Source: Paracoccaceae bacterium (GTDB lineage Bacteria > Pseudomonadota > Alphaproteobacteria > Rhodobacterales > Rhodobacteraceae). From it: a stretch of DNA of 64,000 bases. How positions within the stretch are numbered: position 1 is the first letter of the stretch; each line of letters starts with the position of its first letter. Positions 33,034 to 41,338 of the stretch are shown here, piece by piece. Below the pieces are notes generated by a model that worked only from the letters and a program-made list of their open reading frames with translations, ran no database searches and was not told the DNA's origin. The stretch covers positions 62,001 to 126,000 of the forward strand of contig JANSXS010000003.1 in the NCBI GenBank assembly GCA_024742835.1. Direction: 5' to 3'. The translations under genes were made by a program, and so were the position numbers.

Positions 33034-33696
33034 TCAGTGCACGGTGACAAGCGCGAGGATCCCCACAAGCACAAGGCTGCCCGCCCAGACCAGATCGAGG
33101 TTGAACCAGCTTTTCTGGAGGAATTTCAGGCCGAGCCAGCGGTAGACGCCAAGTGCAAGCGCGCCACCTGACAGCATCATCGCGGCTGTATGAACAAGCG
33201 CCACAGTCAGCGCCAGTCCGGCTGTTCCCGTCATGATATCCTGCGCGGCGGCATGGCCCGCATTCGTTTCAACGGTTCTGCATATGCCCAGATAGATCGG
33301 CACCAGCATCAGCCCCGCGCCATGTGCCATCGCCACAAGGAAAGACCACAGCGCCAGCCGCGAGGGCGGCACACGGGCGAGAAAGCGGGGGTGACGGCGA
33401 TTGATCAGAAGGTAGATCCCAAGCCCGATGACGAGGAAAGCCGCGCCGATCTGGATCTCGCGTTGCCATGCGGCAAGCCAGACCAACACCGAGAACGGAA
33501 ATAGGATGGCCGCCATGGCCAGCAAATGGCCAAGCCCAAGCGCCAAAAGCGCCTTGTAGAGGCTGCTTTGACACCGTGCCATCAGCGCCGAGGACACGGC
33601 CAGCGGCCAGCCCATGCCGGGATTGACGCCGTGATAAATGCCAGCGGCAACCACGGCCCACCATAGGGCCGCTGTCGAAGAGATGTCGCCAATCAT
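33034..33696 (-). CDS. Polytopic membrane protein, possibly distant NicO-like transporter
   Basis: A 220-aa integral membrane protein with six or so hydrophobic helices and almost no loops. The N-terminal GIYHGVNPGMGWP resembles the GxxHxxxPGxG motif of NicO-type nickel/cobalt exporters (GALHALEPGHGKT in RcnA relatives), and a second His lies in MAHGAGLMLVP. This similarity is weak and only from motif reading. ATG 33696 is chosen because upstream codons lie inside a palindrome. It follows mtoX by 87 bases, with two hairpins between. Confidence 0.7.
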   Translation of the reverse strand: MIGDISSTAALWWAVVAAGIYHGVNPGMGWPLAVSSALMARCQSSLYKALLALGLGHLLAMAAILFPFSVLVWLAAWQREIQIGAAFLVIGLGIYLLINRRHPRFLARVPPSRLALWSFLVAMAHGAGLMLVPIYLGICRTVETNAGHAAAQDIMTGTAGLALTVALVHTAAMMLSGGALALGVYRWLGLKFLQKSWFNLDLVWAGSLVLVGILALVTVH

Positions 33697-33707
33697 AAAG
33701 AATTCCC

Positions 33708-33769
33708 GCGCCGGGCTTGACCCGGCGCATTGTGTCCTTGGGAAGGAGGTCCCGGGCCAAGCCCGGGAC
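33708..33769. repeat. Pair of GC-rich hairpins between mtoX and membrane gene
   Basis: Two adjacent perfect stems: gcgccggg (33708-33715)/cccggcgc (33721-33728), and gtcccgggc (33749-33757)/gcccgggac (33761-33769). The repeated core (cccgg..ttgac/ccaag) suggests a dispersed extragenic palindromic element. No T run follows on either strand, so read-through from mtoX is plausible. Confidence 0.65.
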
Positions 33770-33783
33770 ACGATGGAGTCATG

Positions 33784-35184
33784 TCAGACCGACGGGTAGC
33801 AGAAGCTGTCGGTCGAGCAATCGCCGCCTTCGAGGCGGATCTGGTGGGCGCGGTAGCCCTTGGGGAAGTCCACGAAGAAATCCGGGTCAAGCTCGATGCC
33901 ACCGTTTTCACCGACATTAGCCATTACCATCTGCCCCCCCTCGTCCTCGGGATAGAACTGGTCGTCCCACGTGGAGTACAGCGAGTTCGTCCAGTAGACG
34001 CGCTTGCCGTCGCGGCTGATCTCGACCATCTGCGGGGCATAGGCAAAGGTCTTGCCGTTGGGATGCTTTGTGCCGCGCGCGATGCCGCCCAGTTCAACCT
34101 TGCCCGCAAGAACAGGGTTCATCGGGTCCGAGACATCGTATTGATGCATCTCGCCCAGGCCCCAGCAGGCGACGTAAAGATATTTGTCGTCGAGGCTCAG
34201 GTCGATATCGGTCACCAGCGGCGGCACCGCGCCGAAGCCCTTGAGCAGCGGGGGCAGATTGTCGGCGTCTTCGGGGCGCGGGTCGATGGTGATGGTCTTC
34301 TTGGCTTCGAAGGTGCCGTCATCCTTTTGCCACCAGGTAAAGATAGCACCTTGCAGGTTGGTGGTATCCACCACCACACCGCAAAAGCCGTAATCCTTGG
34401 CCGGATCATGGGCAGGCCGGATTTCCAGCGCCATCTGGTAGTTTTCCCCGAAATCGATCGTCTGGACGTTCTTGCGCTCGCGCAGGTTCCAGAAATGGAT
34501 CGAATGGCCGTATTTGTTGGACAGAAGATCCTCCGGCACGATGCCGTTCTCAAACTGCGGGGGCAGGCCCCATTCCGAGCTGACCATGTAATCGCGGGGC
34601 AGGTTCCACCAGAAATCATAGTGCTTGTCCTGCTTGCCGCGGTCCATCTCGTAGCGGCCAAGGATCTCGAAGGTTTCGCAATCCATGATGAAGATGCCCG
34701 GAGGACCGTCCGTGCCATCCTCGCCGCCGCCACCAAGGGTGCTTACATAGATGCCCTCGGGGCCGCAATGGATGGTGTGGGGGCGCGAATAACCGGTTTT
34801 CTCGAACACTTCTTCGGGTTCGATGATCTTGTGGATCTTGGCCTCAAGCGGCTCTTTCACGTCAATGACGTAGATCCGCGAGGACCGGATGCCGGGGATG
34901 ATCAGGTAGCGCCGTTCAAGAAAGGCGTGACCGCTGAGGGGCGACAGCGACGACGAACAGGCGTTCCAGCCGAAATGGTGAAATTCGTCGCCCGTATTTG
35001 GCATGATCACCTGATGCACGATTTGTGAATAGGTTTCCGACGTGGGGTCCACATCGACAATCGCAAGGCCATCGGGCTGACTGCCATCGGGGCTTAGCAT
35101 CAGGGTGAAGGCAAGCTTTTCGGCCGGGGCCTCCATCGCCATTTTCGCTGTCGGATGGAATGTTGGGTCTGGTCTTAGGTTCAT
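33784..35184 (-). CDS. mtoX: Methanethiol oxidase / selenium-binding protein 56 family
   Basis: The SBP56 family includes bacterial MtoX, which oxidises methanethiol to formaldehyde, hydrogen sulfide and hydrogen peroxide. The 466-aa protein begins MNLRPDPTFHPTAKMAMEAP, typical of the family, and holds the conserved blocks NEFHHFGWNACSSS-type (GDEFHHFGWNACSSS), HTIHCGPEGIYVS, DFWWNLPRDYMVSSEWG and the terminal GGDCSTDSFCYP. These histidines and cysteines are likely metal ligands. No signal peptide is visible, so a cytoplasmic location is likely here, unlike the periplasmic Hyphomicrobium enzyme. GGGAGG precedes ATG 35184. First gene of a possible four-gene run. Confidence 0.9.
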   Translation of the reverse strand: MNLRPDPTFHPTAKMAMEAPAEKLAFTLMLSPDGSQPDGLAIVDVDPTSETYSQIVHQVIMPNTGDEFHHFGWNACSSSLSPLSGHAFLERRYLIIPGIRSSRIYVIDVKEPLEAKIHKIIEPEEVFEKTGYSRPHTIHCGPEGIYVSTLGGGGEDGTDGPPGIFIMDCETFEILGRYEMDRGKQDKHYDFWWNLPRDYMVSSEWGLPPQFENGIVPEDLLSNKYGHSIHFWNLRERKNVQTIDFGENYQMALEIRPAHDPAKDYGFCGVVVDTTNLQGAIFTWWQKDDGTFEAKKTITIDPRPEDADNLPPLLKGFGAVPPLVTDIDLSLDDKYLYVACWGLGEMHQYDVSDPMNPVLAGKVELGGIARGTKHPNGKTFAYAPQMVEISRDGKRVYWTNSLYSTWDDQFYPEDEGGQMVMANVGENGGIELDPDFFVDFPKGYRAHQIRLEGGDCSTDSFCYPSV

Positions 35185-35301
35185 TAATAATCCTCCCTGT
35201 GCTGCGTCCTGTAATAGGTCTCCTCCGCAGTGTAGAAACCGTGCCACAGTTTAAAATGTCTGACAATTAATTCTTGTCTTCGGTCAAGGCAGTGCACAGA
35301 T

Positions 35302-35329
35302 AAAAAAACCGCCGTCTGGGAGACGGCGG
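35302..35329 (-). terminator. Intrinsic terminator of the PRC-barrel gene
   Basis: Read on the minus strand: a perfect 9-bp stem ccgccgtct/agacggcgg (35309-35317 with 35321-35329) with a 3-base loop, followed by seven Ts (35302-35308 on the complement). It lies 31 bases after the stop codon. Confidence 0.93.
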
Positions 35330-35359
35330 CCAGTCGGGTACAAGACGAGAGGGAACGTC

Positions 35360-35869
35360 TTAGTACCAGGGAGATTCGTCGATATTCTCAAGATCCTCAA
35401 GATCGTCCTCGGTGAAGCGCGTCACGATGGAATAGGTCATGTCCTCTGATGGGACGAGCTTTACATCGTTGATCGGCAGCAGGACGTGCTTGTCCCCTAT
35501 ATCAAGGAACCCGCCGACTTCGGCCACGACCCCACTCAGCTTGCCGGAGCGGGACAGGACCAGATCCTCGATCGCGCCGATTTCTGTCCAGTTGCTGTCC
35601 ACCTCTTGCGCCGCGATGGTCACATCCCAGTCGCTGACATCGGTGGGGGCTATCGAATAGACAGGGCTGCCGGTGATGTCGCGTGTGCGGACCAGGTTTT
35701 GGCCATCGGAGGTGCTGGCGTCGTCGCCATTATACATCTCTTCGGCACCCGAGGAGGTGTCCGTGCCCGCAGCCGTATTGCTGTTGGATGCGCTGGAATT
35801 CTGGCTTTGTGCCATGGCCGTCGATGCAGCCAGCAGGGTAACGAGGGCGCTGCTTGTGAAAAGTTTCAT
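35360..35869 (-). CDS. Secreted PRC-barrel domain protein
   Basis: A 169-aa protein with a signal peptide (MKLFTSSALVTLLAASTAMA), a Ser/Asn/Thr-rich linker (21-55) and a PRC-barrel domain from about 65 to the end (RTRDITGSPVYSI, IGAIEDLVLSRSGKLSGVVAEVGGFLDIGDKHVLLPIND). It is acidic and probably periplasmic. Such proteins are frequent in general-stress regulons of alphaproteobacteria; the upstream EcfG-type promoter fits this. Its own terminator follows, so it is monocistronic. Confidence 0.88.
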   Translation of the reverse strand: MKLFTSSALVTLLAASTAMAQSQNSSASNSNTAAGTDTSSGAEEMYNGDDASTSDGQNLVRTRDITGSPVYSIAPTDVSDWDVTIAAQEVDSNWTEIGAIEDLVLSRSGKLSGVVAEVGGFLDIGDKHVLLPINDVKLVPSEDMTYSIVTRFTEDDLEDLENIDESPWY

Positions 35870-35902
35870 AAAAACCTCCTTCCGTGTGTCTTATGATGCA
35901 TC

Positions 35903-35927
35903 AACGGAAACAGGCTGTCCGCGTTCC
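35903..35927 (-). promoter_or_regulatory. EcfG (general stress sigma factor) type promoter
   Basis: On the minus strand, GGAAC (complement of 35923-35927), exactly 16 bases, then CGTT (complement of 35903-35906), matching the alphaproteobacterial EcfG consensus GGAAC-N16/17-CGTT. The start codon of the PRC-barrel gene lies 34 bases downstream, giving a short leader with AGGAGG upstream of the ATG. About one match of this kind is expected by chance per 64 kb, but this one has the right position and strand. Confidence 0.75.
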
Positions 35928-35995
35928 TTTTGCAGGGTGGAAATAATTTCCCCTTCGACAGGGAACTTGTGAGGCCGTGCCGCGTAGCGCCGGGG

Positions 35996-36604
35996 TCAGA
36001 ACTCCACGCCGATCTGCGCTTTGACCCCGGAGCGAAACGGATGCTTTACCAGCTCCATTTCAGTTACCAGATCGGCGATTTCGATCAGGTCGTCCTTGGC
36101 GTTGCGCCCGGTCAGAACGACATGTGTCATATGCGGTTTTTCCTCGGCCAGGAACTGCACCACCTCGTTGATATCAAGGTAATCGTAGCGCAGGGCGATG
36201 TTGATCTCGTCGAGCAGCACCATCTTGTTGGTCTCGTCGCGGATCAGCTCCTTGGCCTTTTCCCAGGCGGCTTGCGCCATTTCGGTGTCGCGGGTCTTGT
36301 CCTGCGTTTCCCATGTGAAACCCTCGCCCATTGTGTGAAACGCGCAGGCGTCAGAGAATTTCGACAGGATCAGATCGCGTTCGCCGGTGCTCATCCCGCC
36401 CTTGATGAACTGTACTACAGCGCATTTCATGTCATGGGCGATGCAGCGAAAGATCATGCCGAACGCGGCAGAGGATTTGCCCTTGCCCTTGCCGGTGTTC
36501 ACTATAATCAGGCCCTTCTGATCGGTCTTGGTGGCCATGATCTTGTCGCGGGCGGCCTTTTTCTTGGCCATCTTCATCGCGTGTCGGTCGGCGTCTTCGG
36601 TCAT
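35996..36604 (-). CDS. cobO: Cob(I)yrinic acid a,c-diamide adenosyltransferase
   Basis: Adds the 5'-deoxyadenosyl ligand to cobalt in cobalamin synthesis. The 202-aa protein has the CobO/BtuR P-loop GKGKGKSSAAFG at about 38-49 and the ending VKHPFRSGVKAQIGVEF that is typical of the family. VVQFIKGG and LLDEINIALRYDYL are further signatures. ATG 36604 has AGGAGGAG upstream on the minus strand. It is separated from cobN by a plus-strand lipoprotein gene, so it may have its own promoter. Confidence 0.96.
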   Translation of the reverse strand: MTEDADRHAMKMAKKKAARDKIMATKTDQKGLIIVNTGKGKGKSSAAFGMIFRCIAHDMKCAVVQFIKGGMSTGERDLILSKFSDACAFHTMGEGFTWETQDKTRDTEMAQAAWEKAKELIRDETNKMVLLDEINIALRYDYLDINEVVQFLAEEKPHMTHVVLTGRNAKDDLIEIADLVTEMELVKHPFRSGVKAQIGVEF

Positions 36605-36712
36605 CTGCTCCTCCTTGGTTGCTGTGCAGAGTGGTCTTGGGCTTACGCGGGTGCAAGTGCTTTCGGGGCCGTGCAAACGGTTTGTTAACCGCGCGCGTGC
36701 CATTGTTGAAAC

Positions 36713-37093
36713 ATGCGGTATGTCTGGATGCTTGTTCTGTGCCTTGCGGGCTGTAATGGTCCTGGGCAGGATTTTCGTGACGCGGCAGTGACACGGGTGG
36801 AACTGGGCGGCGCGGTTTTCGATGTGCGGGTGCTGGATCGCCGGGCCGAGGCGCTGCGCGTGAACCCGCAAGCCGCGCCAAGGCTGGCGGCGATTGCGCC
36901 GCAGGCGGTCATGGCCATCGAACAGGTCAGCGGTTGCCGGGTGGACCGGCTTACGGGCGATCAGGCGATGATGCACGCGACGCTGGATTGTGGCAGGGGC
37001 GCGCCCTCACCGCGTTACCCAACGCCCTATCTTGAATGCGATGCCTTTGATCTTGAGGACGGTGCGGGCACGCTGCTGTGTTATCCGTTTTGA
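36713..37093 (+). CDS. Putative small lipoprotein of unknown function
   Basis: A 126-aa protein with a lipobox at the N-terminus (MRYVWMLVLCLAGCNG, cleavage before Cys14). The mature part has a beta-strand pattern (VTRVELGGAVFDVRVL), four cysteines besides the lipid-modified one (SGCRVD, LDCGRG, LECDAF, LLCYPF) and no enzyme motif. It faces cobN across one base and lies on the opposite strand to the cob genes. Unknown function, but the coding character is credible. Confidence 0.72.
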   Translation: MRYVWMLVLCLAGCNGPGQDFRDAAVTRVELGGAVFDVRVLDRRAEALRVNPQAAPRLAAIAPQAVMAIEQVSGCRVDRLTGDQAMMHATLDCGRGAPSPRYPTPYLECDAFDLEDGAGTLLCYPF

Positions 37094-37094
37094 C

Positions 37095-40000
37095 TCATGC
37101 CTGGGTACGCAACCTGTTGATCCGGTCCCGCACCGAATTGGAGCGCGGCACCCACAGGCCGCGGTCCATCGCCTCTTGCAGACGTTCGGCGATCTCTTGC
37201 AATGCGGGCGCGTTGTGTTCCGCGATGAAATCGCGGGTATCGCCGTCTTCCAGAAACGCCTCTTCGACAAGATCAAAATGATGGCTGCGCACGGCCCCCG
37301 TGGTGGCGGCGAAGGCGAACAGGTAATCAACGGTCGCGGCGATCTCGAACGCGCCCTTGTAGCCGTGGCGTTTCACGCCCTCGATCCATTTCGGATTGAC
37401 CACGCGAGAACGCACGACGCGCCCGATCTCATCCTCCAGCGTGCGGATAACGGGGCGTTCGGGTCGGGAATGGTCGTTGTGATAGATCGGGCGGTCCTGC
37501 CCCTGAAGCGTGCTGACCGCCGCCGCCGCCCCGCCTTCGAACTGGTAGTAATCGTCGGAATCAAGGATGTCGTGTTCGCGGTTGTCCTGATTCTGGACAA
37601 TGGCCTCGGTCTGTTTCAGCCTCGTCTCGAACCCGGCGCGATCAGGTGTCCCCTCGTCTTTGGCACCGTAGGCGTAGCTGCCCCATGTCAGATAGGCTTC
37701 GGCCAGATCGGCCTTGTCGGCCCAAAGCCGCTCGTCGATCATCGCCTGAAGCCCGGCCCCGTAAGCGCCGGGTTTTGAGCCGTAGATACGCGGGGTCGCG
37801 CCGTCGATCCGGGCGCGGGCGGCGGCGGGGTTGTCTTCTTCCGGCTCGTCCAGTGCCTGCACGGCGCGCGCGGCGGAATCGAAAAGCGCGATGAGCTGCG
37901 GGAAGGCATCGCGGAAAAAGCCCGAGATGCGCAGGGTGACATCCACGCGGGGGCGGCCAAGCACACCCTGCGGCAGGATTTCAAACCCGGTGACGCGGCG
38001 ATTGGCGGCATCCCATTTGGGTTTGACGCCCATCAGCGCCAGCGCCTGCGCGATGTCATCGCCGCCGGTGCGCATGTTGGCGGTGCCCCACGCGGTGACA
38101 AGCAGGCTGCGCGGCCAGTCGCCATGGGTTTGCAGGTGTTTTTCAATGAGCAGGTTGGCGGATTTCCACCCGAGCGCCCAAGCCGTGGGCGTGGGCACGG
38201 CGCGGCTGTCAACGGAAAAGAAGTTGCGACCCGTTGGCAGCGTGTCTAGCCGACCGCGCGTGGGCGCGCCCGAGGGGCCTGGCGGAATCGCGCGGCCATC
38301 CAGCACGGTCAGAAGCGCCGCGCCCTCTTCCGGGCCGCAGGCGGCGATGGCGGGACAGATGCGTGTGTCTATTTCGTCGAGGACGGACGACGCTGTTGCC
38401 AGAGGCAATGCGCCCCGCCCGCCCTCCCGCAGAAGCTGTTGCGCCAGCAGTTCGAGCCGTTCGACCGTATCGCCGTTGGACCGCCACGGATCATCCGTGA
38501 GCCTTGTGAGCGCGTCGGGCTTTTCAGTGGCGGCAGCGGCCATGTCACAATCCAGCGGGTCGACGCTGAGGCCAAGATCGGTGGCAAGGGCGCGCAGGAG
38601 AGAGGCGTCGCGCCCCATACCCCGACTGCGCGGCACACGGGCCAACGCGATGGCCAGATCGCGTTCCTGCTGGCCGGTGGGGGATTGGCCGAAGACATGC
38701 AGACCGTCGCGGATCTGCGCCTCTTTCAGCTCGCAGAGATAGGCGTCAAGCCTCGCCAGATCGGTATTTTCATCCTCGCCCGAAAGCCCGGCGTCGCGAT
38801 CAAGCCCGGTGGCCGAGGTCAGCGTCAGGATCTCGCGCCGCAGATGGGCTATGCGGCGCGGGTCGAGGCCGGCGGCTTCGTAATATTCGTCCACCAGCGC
38901 TTCGAGGTCGCGCATCGGCCCGTAGCTTTCAGCGCGGGTCAGCGGAGGAGTGAGGTGATCGACGATCACCGCCTGCGCGCGGCGCTTGGCCTGTGTACCT
39001 TCGCCGGGATCGTTGACGATGAAGGGGTAAAGATGCGGGGTGGGGCCGAATATGGCCTCGGGCCAGCACGTGTCCGACAGGGCAAGCGCCTTGCCCGGCA
39101 GCCATTCAAGGTTGCCATGCTTGCCCATATGCACGATGGCCTGTGCGCCGAAGTGATGCCGCAACCAGATGTAGAAGGCGATGTAGTTATGCGGCGGAAC
39201 GAGATCGGGGGAATGATAGGTCTCTGTCGGGTCGATATTGTAGCCGCGTGCAGGTTGCAGGCCGACGACGACATGGCCGTAGCGCAGGATCGAAAGCTTG
39301 AAGCCGCCTTTGGCGTCTGCCTCCGGCGGGGATATTTCCGGCAAGAAGAAAGGGTCATCTTGAGGCGCGCCCCAGCGGGAGGTGACCTGTTCCTTGAGCT
39401 CCCAGGGCAGGGCGTTGAAATGGTCGAGATAGATGTCCATCGGCAGGGTTTCGCCGCCATCCTTCTGGGCGCGGTCGGTCAGCCAGTTGGTGGGGCCTGC
39501 AAGGATTGCCTGCATCAGCGCGTCGCTGTCGGTGGGCGGGGCATCGACCTTGTAGCCCGCCTTTTGCATCAGGCGCAGGCTGTGGACGGTGCCCGCAGGC
39601 GTGTCGAGGCCCACGCCATTGGCGAGGCGGCCGTCCTTGTTCGGGTAATTGGCCAGCACCAATGCCACGCGGCGTTCGACCGGGGCGGTGTGGCGCAGGC
39701 GGGCCCAGTTGGCGGCGAGCCTTGCCACAAATGCGATGCGGTCGCCCTGCGCGCGGTAGGTGGCGATGGGGCATTCGGTGGCCTCGTCGAAGAAGGCTTC
39801 GCCCTTGAAGCTGATCGCGCGGGACAGGATGCGGCCGTCGACCTCTGGCAAGGCCACGTTCATCGCGATGTCGCGGGCCGAGAGCCCGGTGAGACCGGCC
39901 GCCCATGTGTCCTCGGTCGAGCCTGCCAGCACGGTCTGGAACACCGGCGCGCCGTTGGCCGATGGCGATGCCAGCGGGTTTTGCGGCGTGTCGTCGCCGT

Positions 40001-40820
40001 CATGCGGGCTACCGACGGCGAAGGCGGTGGCGTTCAGGATCACGTCGGGGGGCGCTTCGGAAAAGAGATGATCCAGCGTGGCAGTGGACACGGGATCCTT
40101 GAGCGAAGCAACGAAGACAGGTAGCGGGTTCAGCCCCTCGCGCGACAATGCCCGGACGAGCCGGTTGATCGGGTTGAGCCCCGCGCCCTGCACCAGCGCG
40201 CGGTAAAAGATGATGGGCACCACCGGTTGGCCTTTGCGCCATGCGGCGCGCGCGGTGGCAAGGTCCGCCACGCCCACGCCGGGCCAGTAGACGCCTGCGC
40301 GCAGCAGCGGGCTTGCAGCGGCGGGTTTCGGTGCGCCGTCCAGCATCGCGTGTGCATAGGCGAGAAAGCCTTGGGCGTTGCCCGCGCCGCCTTCGACGAG
40401 ATAGCCCCAGAGCGCGTCGTAATCCGCGTCGTTGATCGTGGACAGACCGCGCAGATCTGCATCGGGCTTGTCATCGCCGGGCAAAAGCGCCAGCGGCACG
40501 CCGACCTCGGCAAGGCGGGCGGCGAATTGCTCGGCTCCGTAGCGCCAGTAGCCGGTGCCGCCGAGCACGCGGGCGATGACCAGCCGGGATTTGGTGACGC
40601 AATTGTCGAGATGCAGGTCGACGGACATCGGGTGTTGCAGATGGGTGAGATTGGCCAGCCGCAGCGTGGGCGGATAGGCCATCTCGCCGCGGGCCTCGGA
40701 CAGCATGGCCAGTTCGGTATCGGCAGCAGAGACAAAGACGATATCGGCAGGCGTCTGGCCGAGGTCAAAGGGTTCGGCCCCGTCGTCGATCGAGCCGGGC
40801 GTGGCGGCGAGCAGATGCAT
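37095..40820 (-). CDS. cobN: Cobaltochelatase subunit CobN
   Basis: Large ATP-dependent chelatase subunit that, with CobS and CobT, inserts cobalt into hydrogenobyrinic acid a,c-diamide in the aerobic pathway. The 1241-aa protein has CobN blocks such as HMGKHGNLEWLPGKALALSD, PYPFIVNDPGEG-like (LYPFIVNDPGEGTQAKRR) and the C-terminal RVVNPKWIEGVKRHGYKG. ATG 40820 (MHLLAATPGSIDD) is the usual start. cobS and cobT are not in this window. Last gene of the riboswitch-headed cluster; 65 bases after the GNAT stop. Confidence 0.97.
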   Translation of the reverse strand: MHLLAATPGSIDDGAEPFDLGQTPADIVFVSAADTELAMLSEARGEMAYPPTLRLANLTHLQHPMSVDLHLDNCVTKSRLVIARVLGGTGYWRYGAEQFAARLAEVGVPLALLPGDDKPDADLRGLSTINDADYDALWGYLVEGGAGNAQGFLAYAHAMLDGAPKPAAASPLLRAGVYWPGVGVADLATARAAWRKGQPVVPIIFYRALVQGAGLNPINRLVRALSREGLNPLPVFVASLKDPVSTATLDHLFSEAPPDVILNATAFAVGSPHDGDDTPQNPLASPSANGAPVFQTVLAGSTEDTWAAGLTGLSARDIAMNVALPEVDGRILSRAISFKGEAFFDEATECPIATYRAQGDRIAFVARLAANWARLRHTAPVERRVALVLANYPNKDGRLANGVGLDTPAGTVHSLRLMQKAGYKVDAPPTDSDALMQAILAGPTNWLTDRAQKDGGETLPMDIYLDHFNALPWELKEQVTSRWGAPQDDPFFLPEISPPEADAKGGFKLSILRYGHVVVGLQPARGYNIDPTETYHSPDLVPPHNYIAFYIWLRHHFGAQAIVHMGKHGNLEWLPGKALALSDTCWPEAIFGPTPHLYPFIVNDPGEGTQAKRRAQAVIVDHLTPPLTRAESYGPMRDLEALVDEYYEAAGLDPRRIAHLRREILTLTSATGLDRDAGLSGEDENTDLARLDAYLCELKEAQIRDGLHVFGQSPTGQQERDLAIALARVPRSRGMGRDASLLRALATDLGLSVDPLDCDMAAAATEKPDALTRLTDDPWRSNGDTVERLELLAQQLLREGGRGALPLATASSVLDEIDTRICPAIAACGPEEGAALLTVLDGRAIPPGPSGAPTRGRLDTLPTGRNFFSVDSRAVPTPTAWALGWKSANLLIEKHLQTHGDWPRSLLVTAWGTANMRTGGDDIAQALALMGVKPKWDAANRRVTGFEILPQGVLGRPRVDVTLRISGFFRDAFPQLIALFDSAARAVQALDEPEEDNPAAARARIDGATPRIYGSKPGAYGAGLQAMIDERLWADKADLAEAYLTWGSYAYGAKDEGTPDRAGFETRLKQTEAIVQNQDNREHDILDSDDYYQFEGGAAAAVSTLQGQDRPIYHNDHSRPERPVIRTLEDEIGRVVRSRVVNPKWIEGVKRHGYKGAFEIAATVDYLFAFAATTGAVRSHHFDLVEEAFLEDGDTRDFIAEHNAPALQEIAERLQEAMDRGLWVPRSNSVRDRINRLRTQA

Positions 40821-40885
40821 TTTTAAGGGCCTTTTGCCTGTGGTTCGGGTCTGTGTTCGGGCCGATACCGCGCGCAAGCGGTGGA

Positions 40886-41338
40886 TCAGGCCAGTGGTTT
40901 TTCCATGAAGATGCTGGTCTGGTTGGGGCAGTAGTCGCCGAAAATGTTGCGGGGCGTGAACCCCTCGCGCGTGTAAAGACGCAGAGCGGCGTCCAGTGCG
41001 GCGGCTGTTTCCAGCCGCAGCGCCGGCAGGTGGAGCGCGCGGGCCTCGTCCTCGATCTGGTGCAACAGCGCGCGCCCGACGCCCTTGCCGCGGGCCTCGG
41101 TGGCGGTGAACATCGACTTGACCTCGCCGTAACCGTGCCGCAGGGTGAGTGCCCCGGTGCCAAGGGTCCGGTTGCCTTCGCGCGCGGCGAAGAAGCGGAT
41201 ATCGGGGCTGCAAAGCGCCTCGATATCCAGAAAGTAGTTATCCTCGGGCGGAAACAGCGCGCGCATGAGGCTATGGCTTGCCTCCAACAACGCGCGCGGG
41301 CCAGGCGCGCGCGGGTCCGTCCGTTCCACGATTAGCAT
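40886..41338 (-). CDS. GNAT-family N-acetyltransferase within the cobalt operon
   Basis: A 150-aa GNAT protein with the acetyl-CoA loop EARGKGVGRALLHQIE at about 83-98 and a downstream ALRLYTREGFTPRNIF block. Substrate unknown. It shares one base with the end of cobW, so is translationally coupled into the B12/cobalt operon. The motif ..FFAAREGNRTLGTGALTL is typical of small-molecule acetyltransferases of the PhnO/YitI type. Its function in this operon, if any, is unknown. Confidence 0.88.
   Translation of the reverse strand: MLIVERTDPRAPGPRALLEASHSLMRALFPPEDNYFLDIEALCSPDIRFFAAREGNRTLGTGALTLRHGYGEVKSMFTATEARGKGVGRALLHQIEDEARALHLPALRLETAAALDAALRLYTREGFTPRNIFGDYCPNQTSIFMEKPLA

Noticed and set aside
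38439..40124. 561-aa plus-strand open frame opposite cobN
   Set aside because: It is the complement of cobN coding sequence; high-GC third positions keep antisense frames open. No motif, no ribosome-binding site, and cobN is certain.
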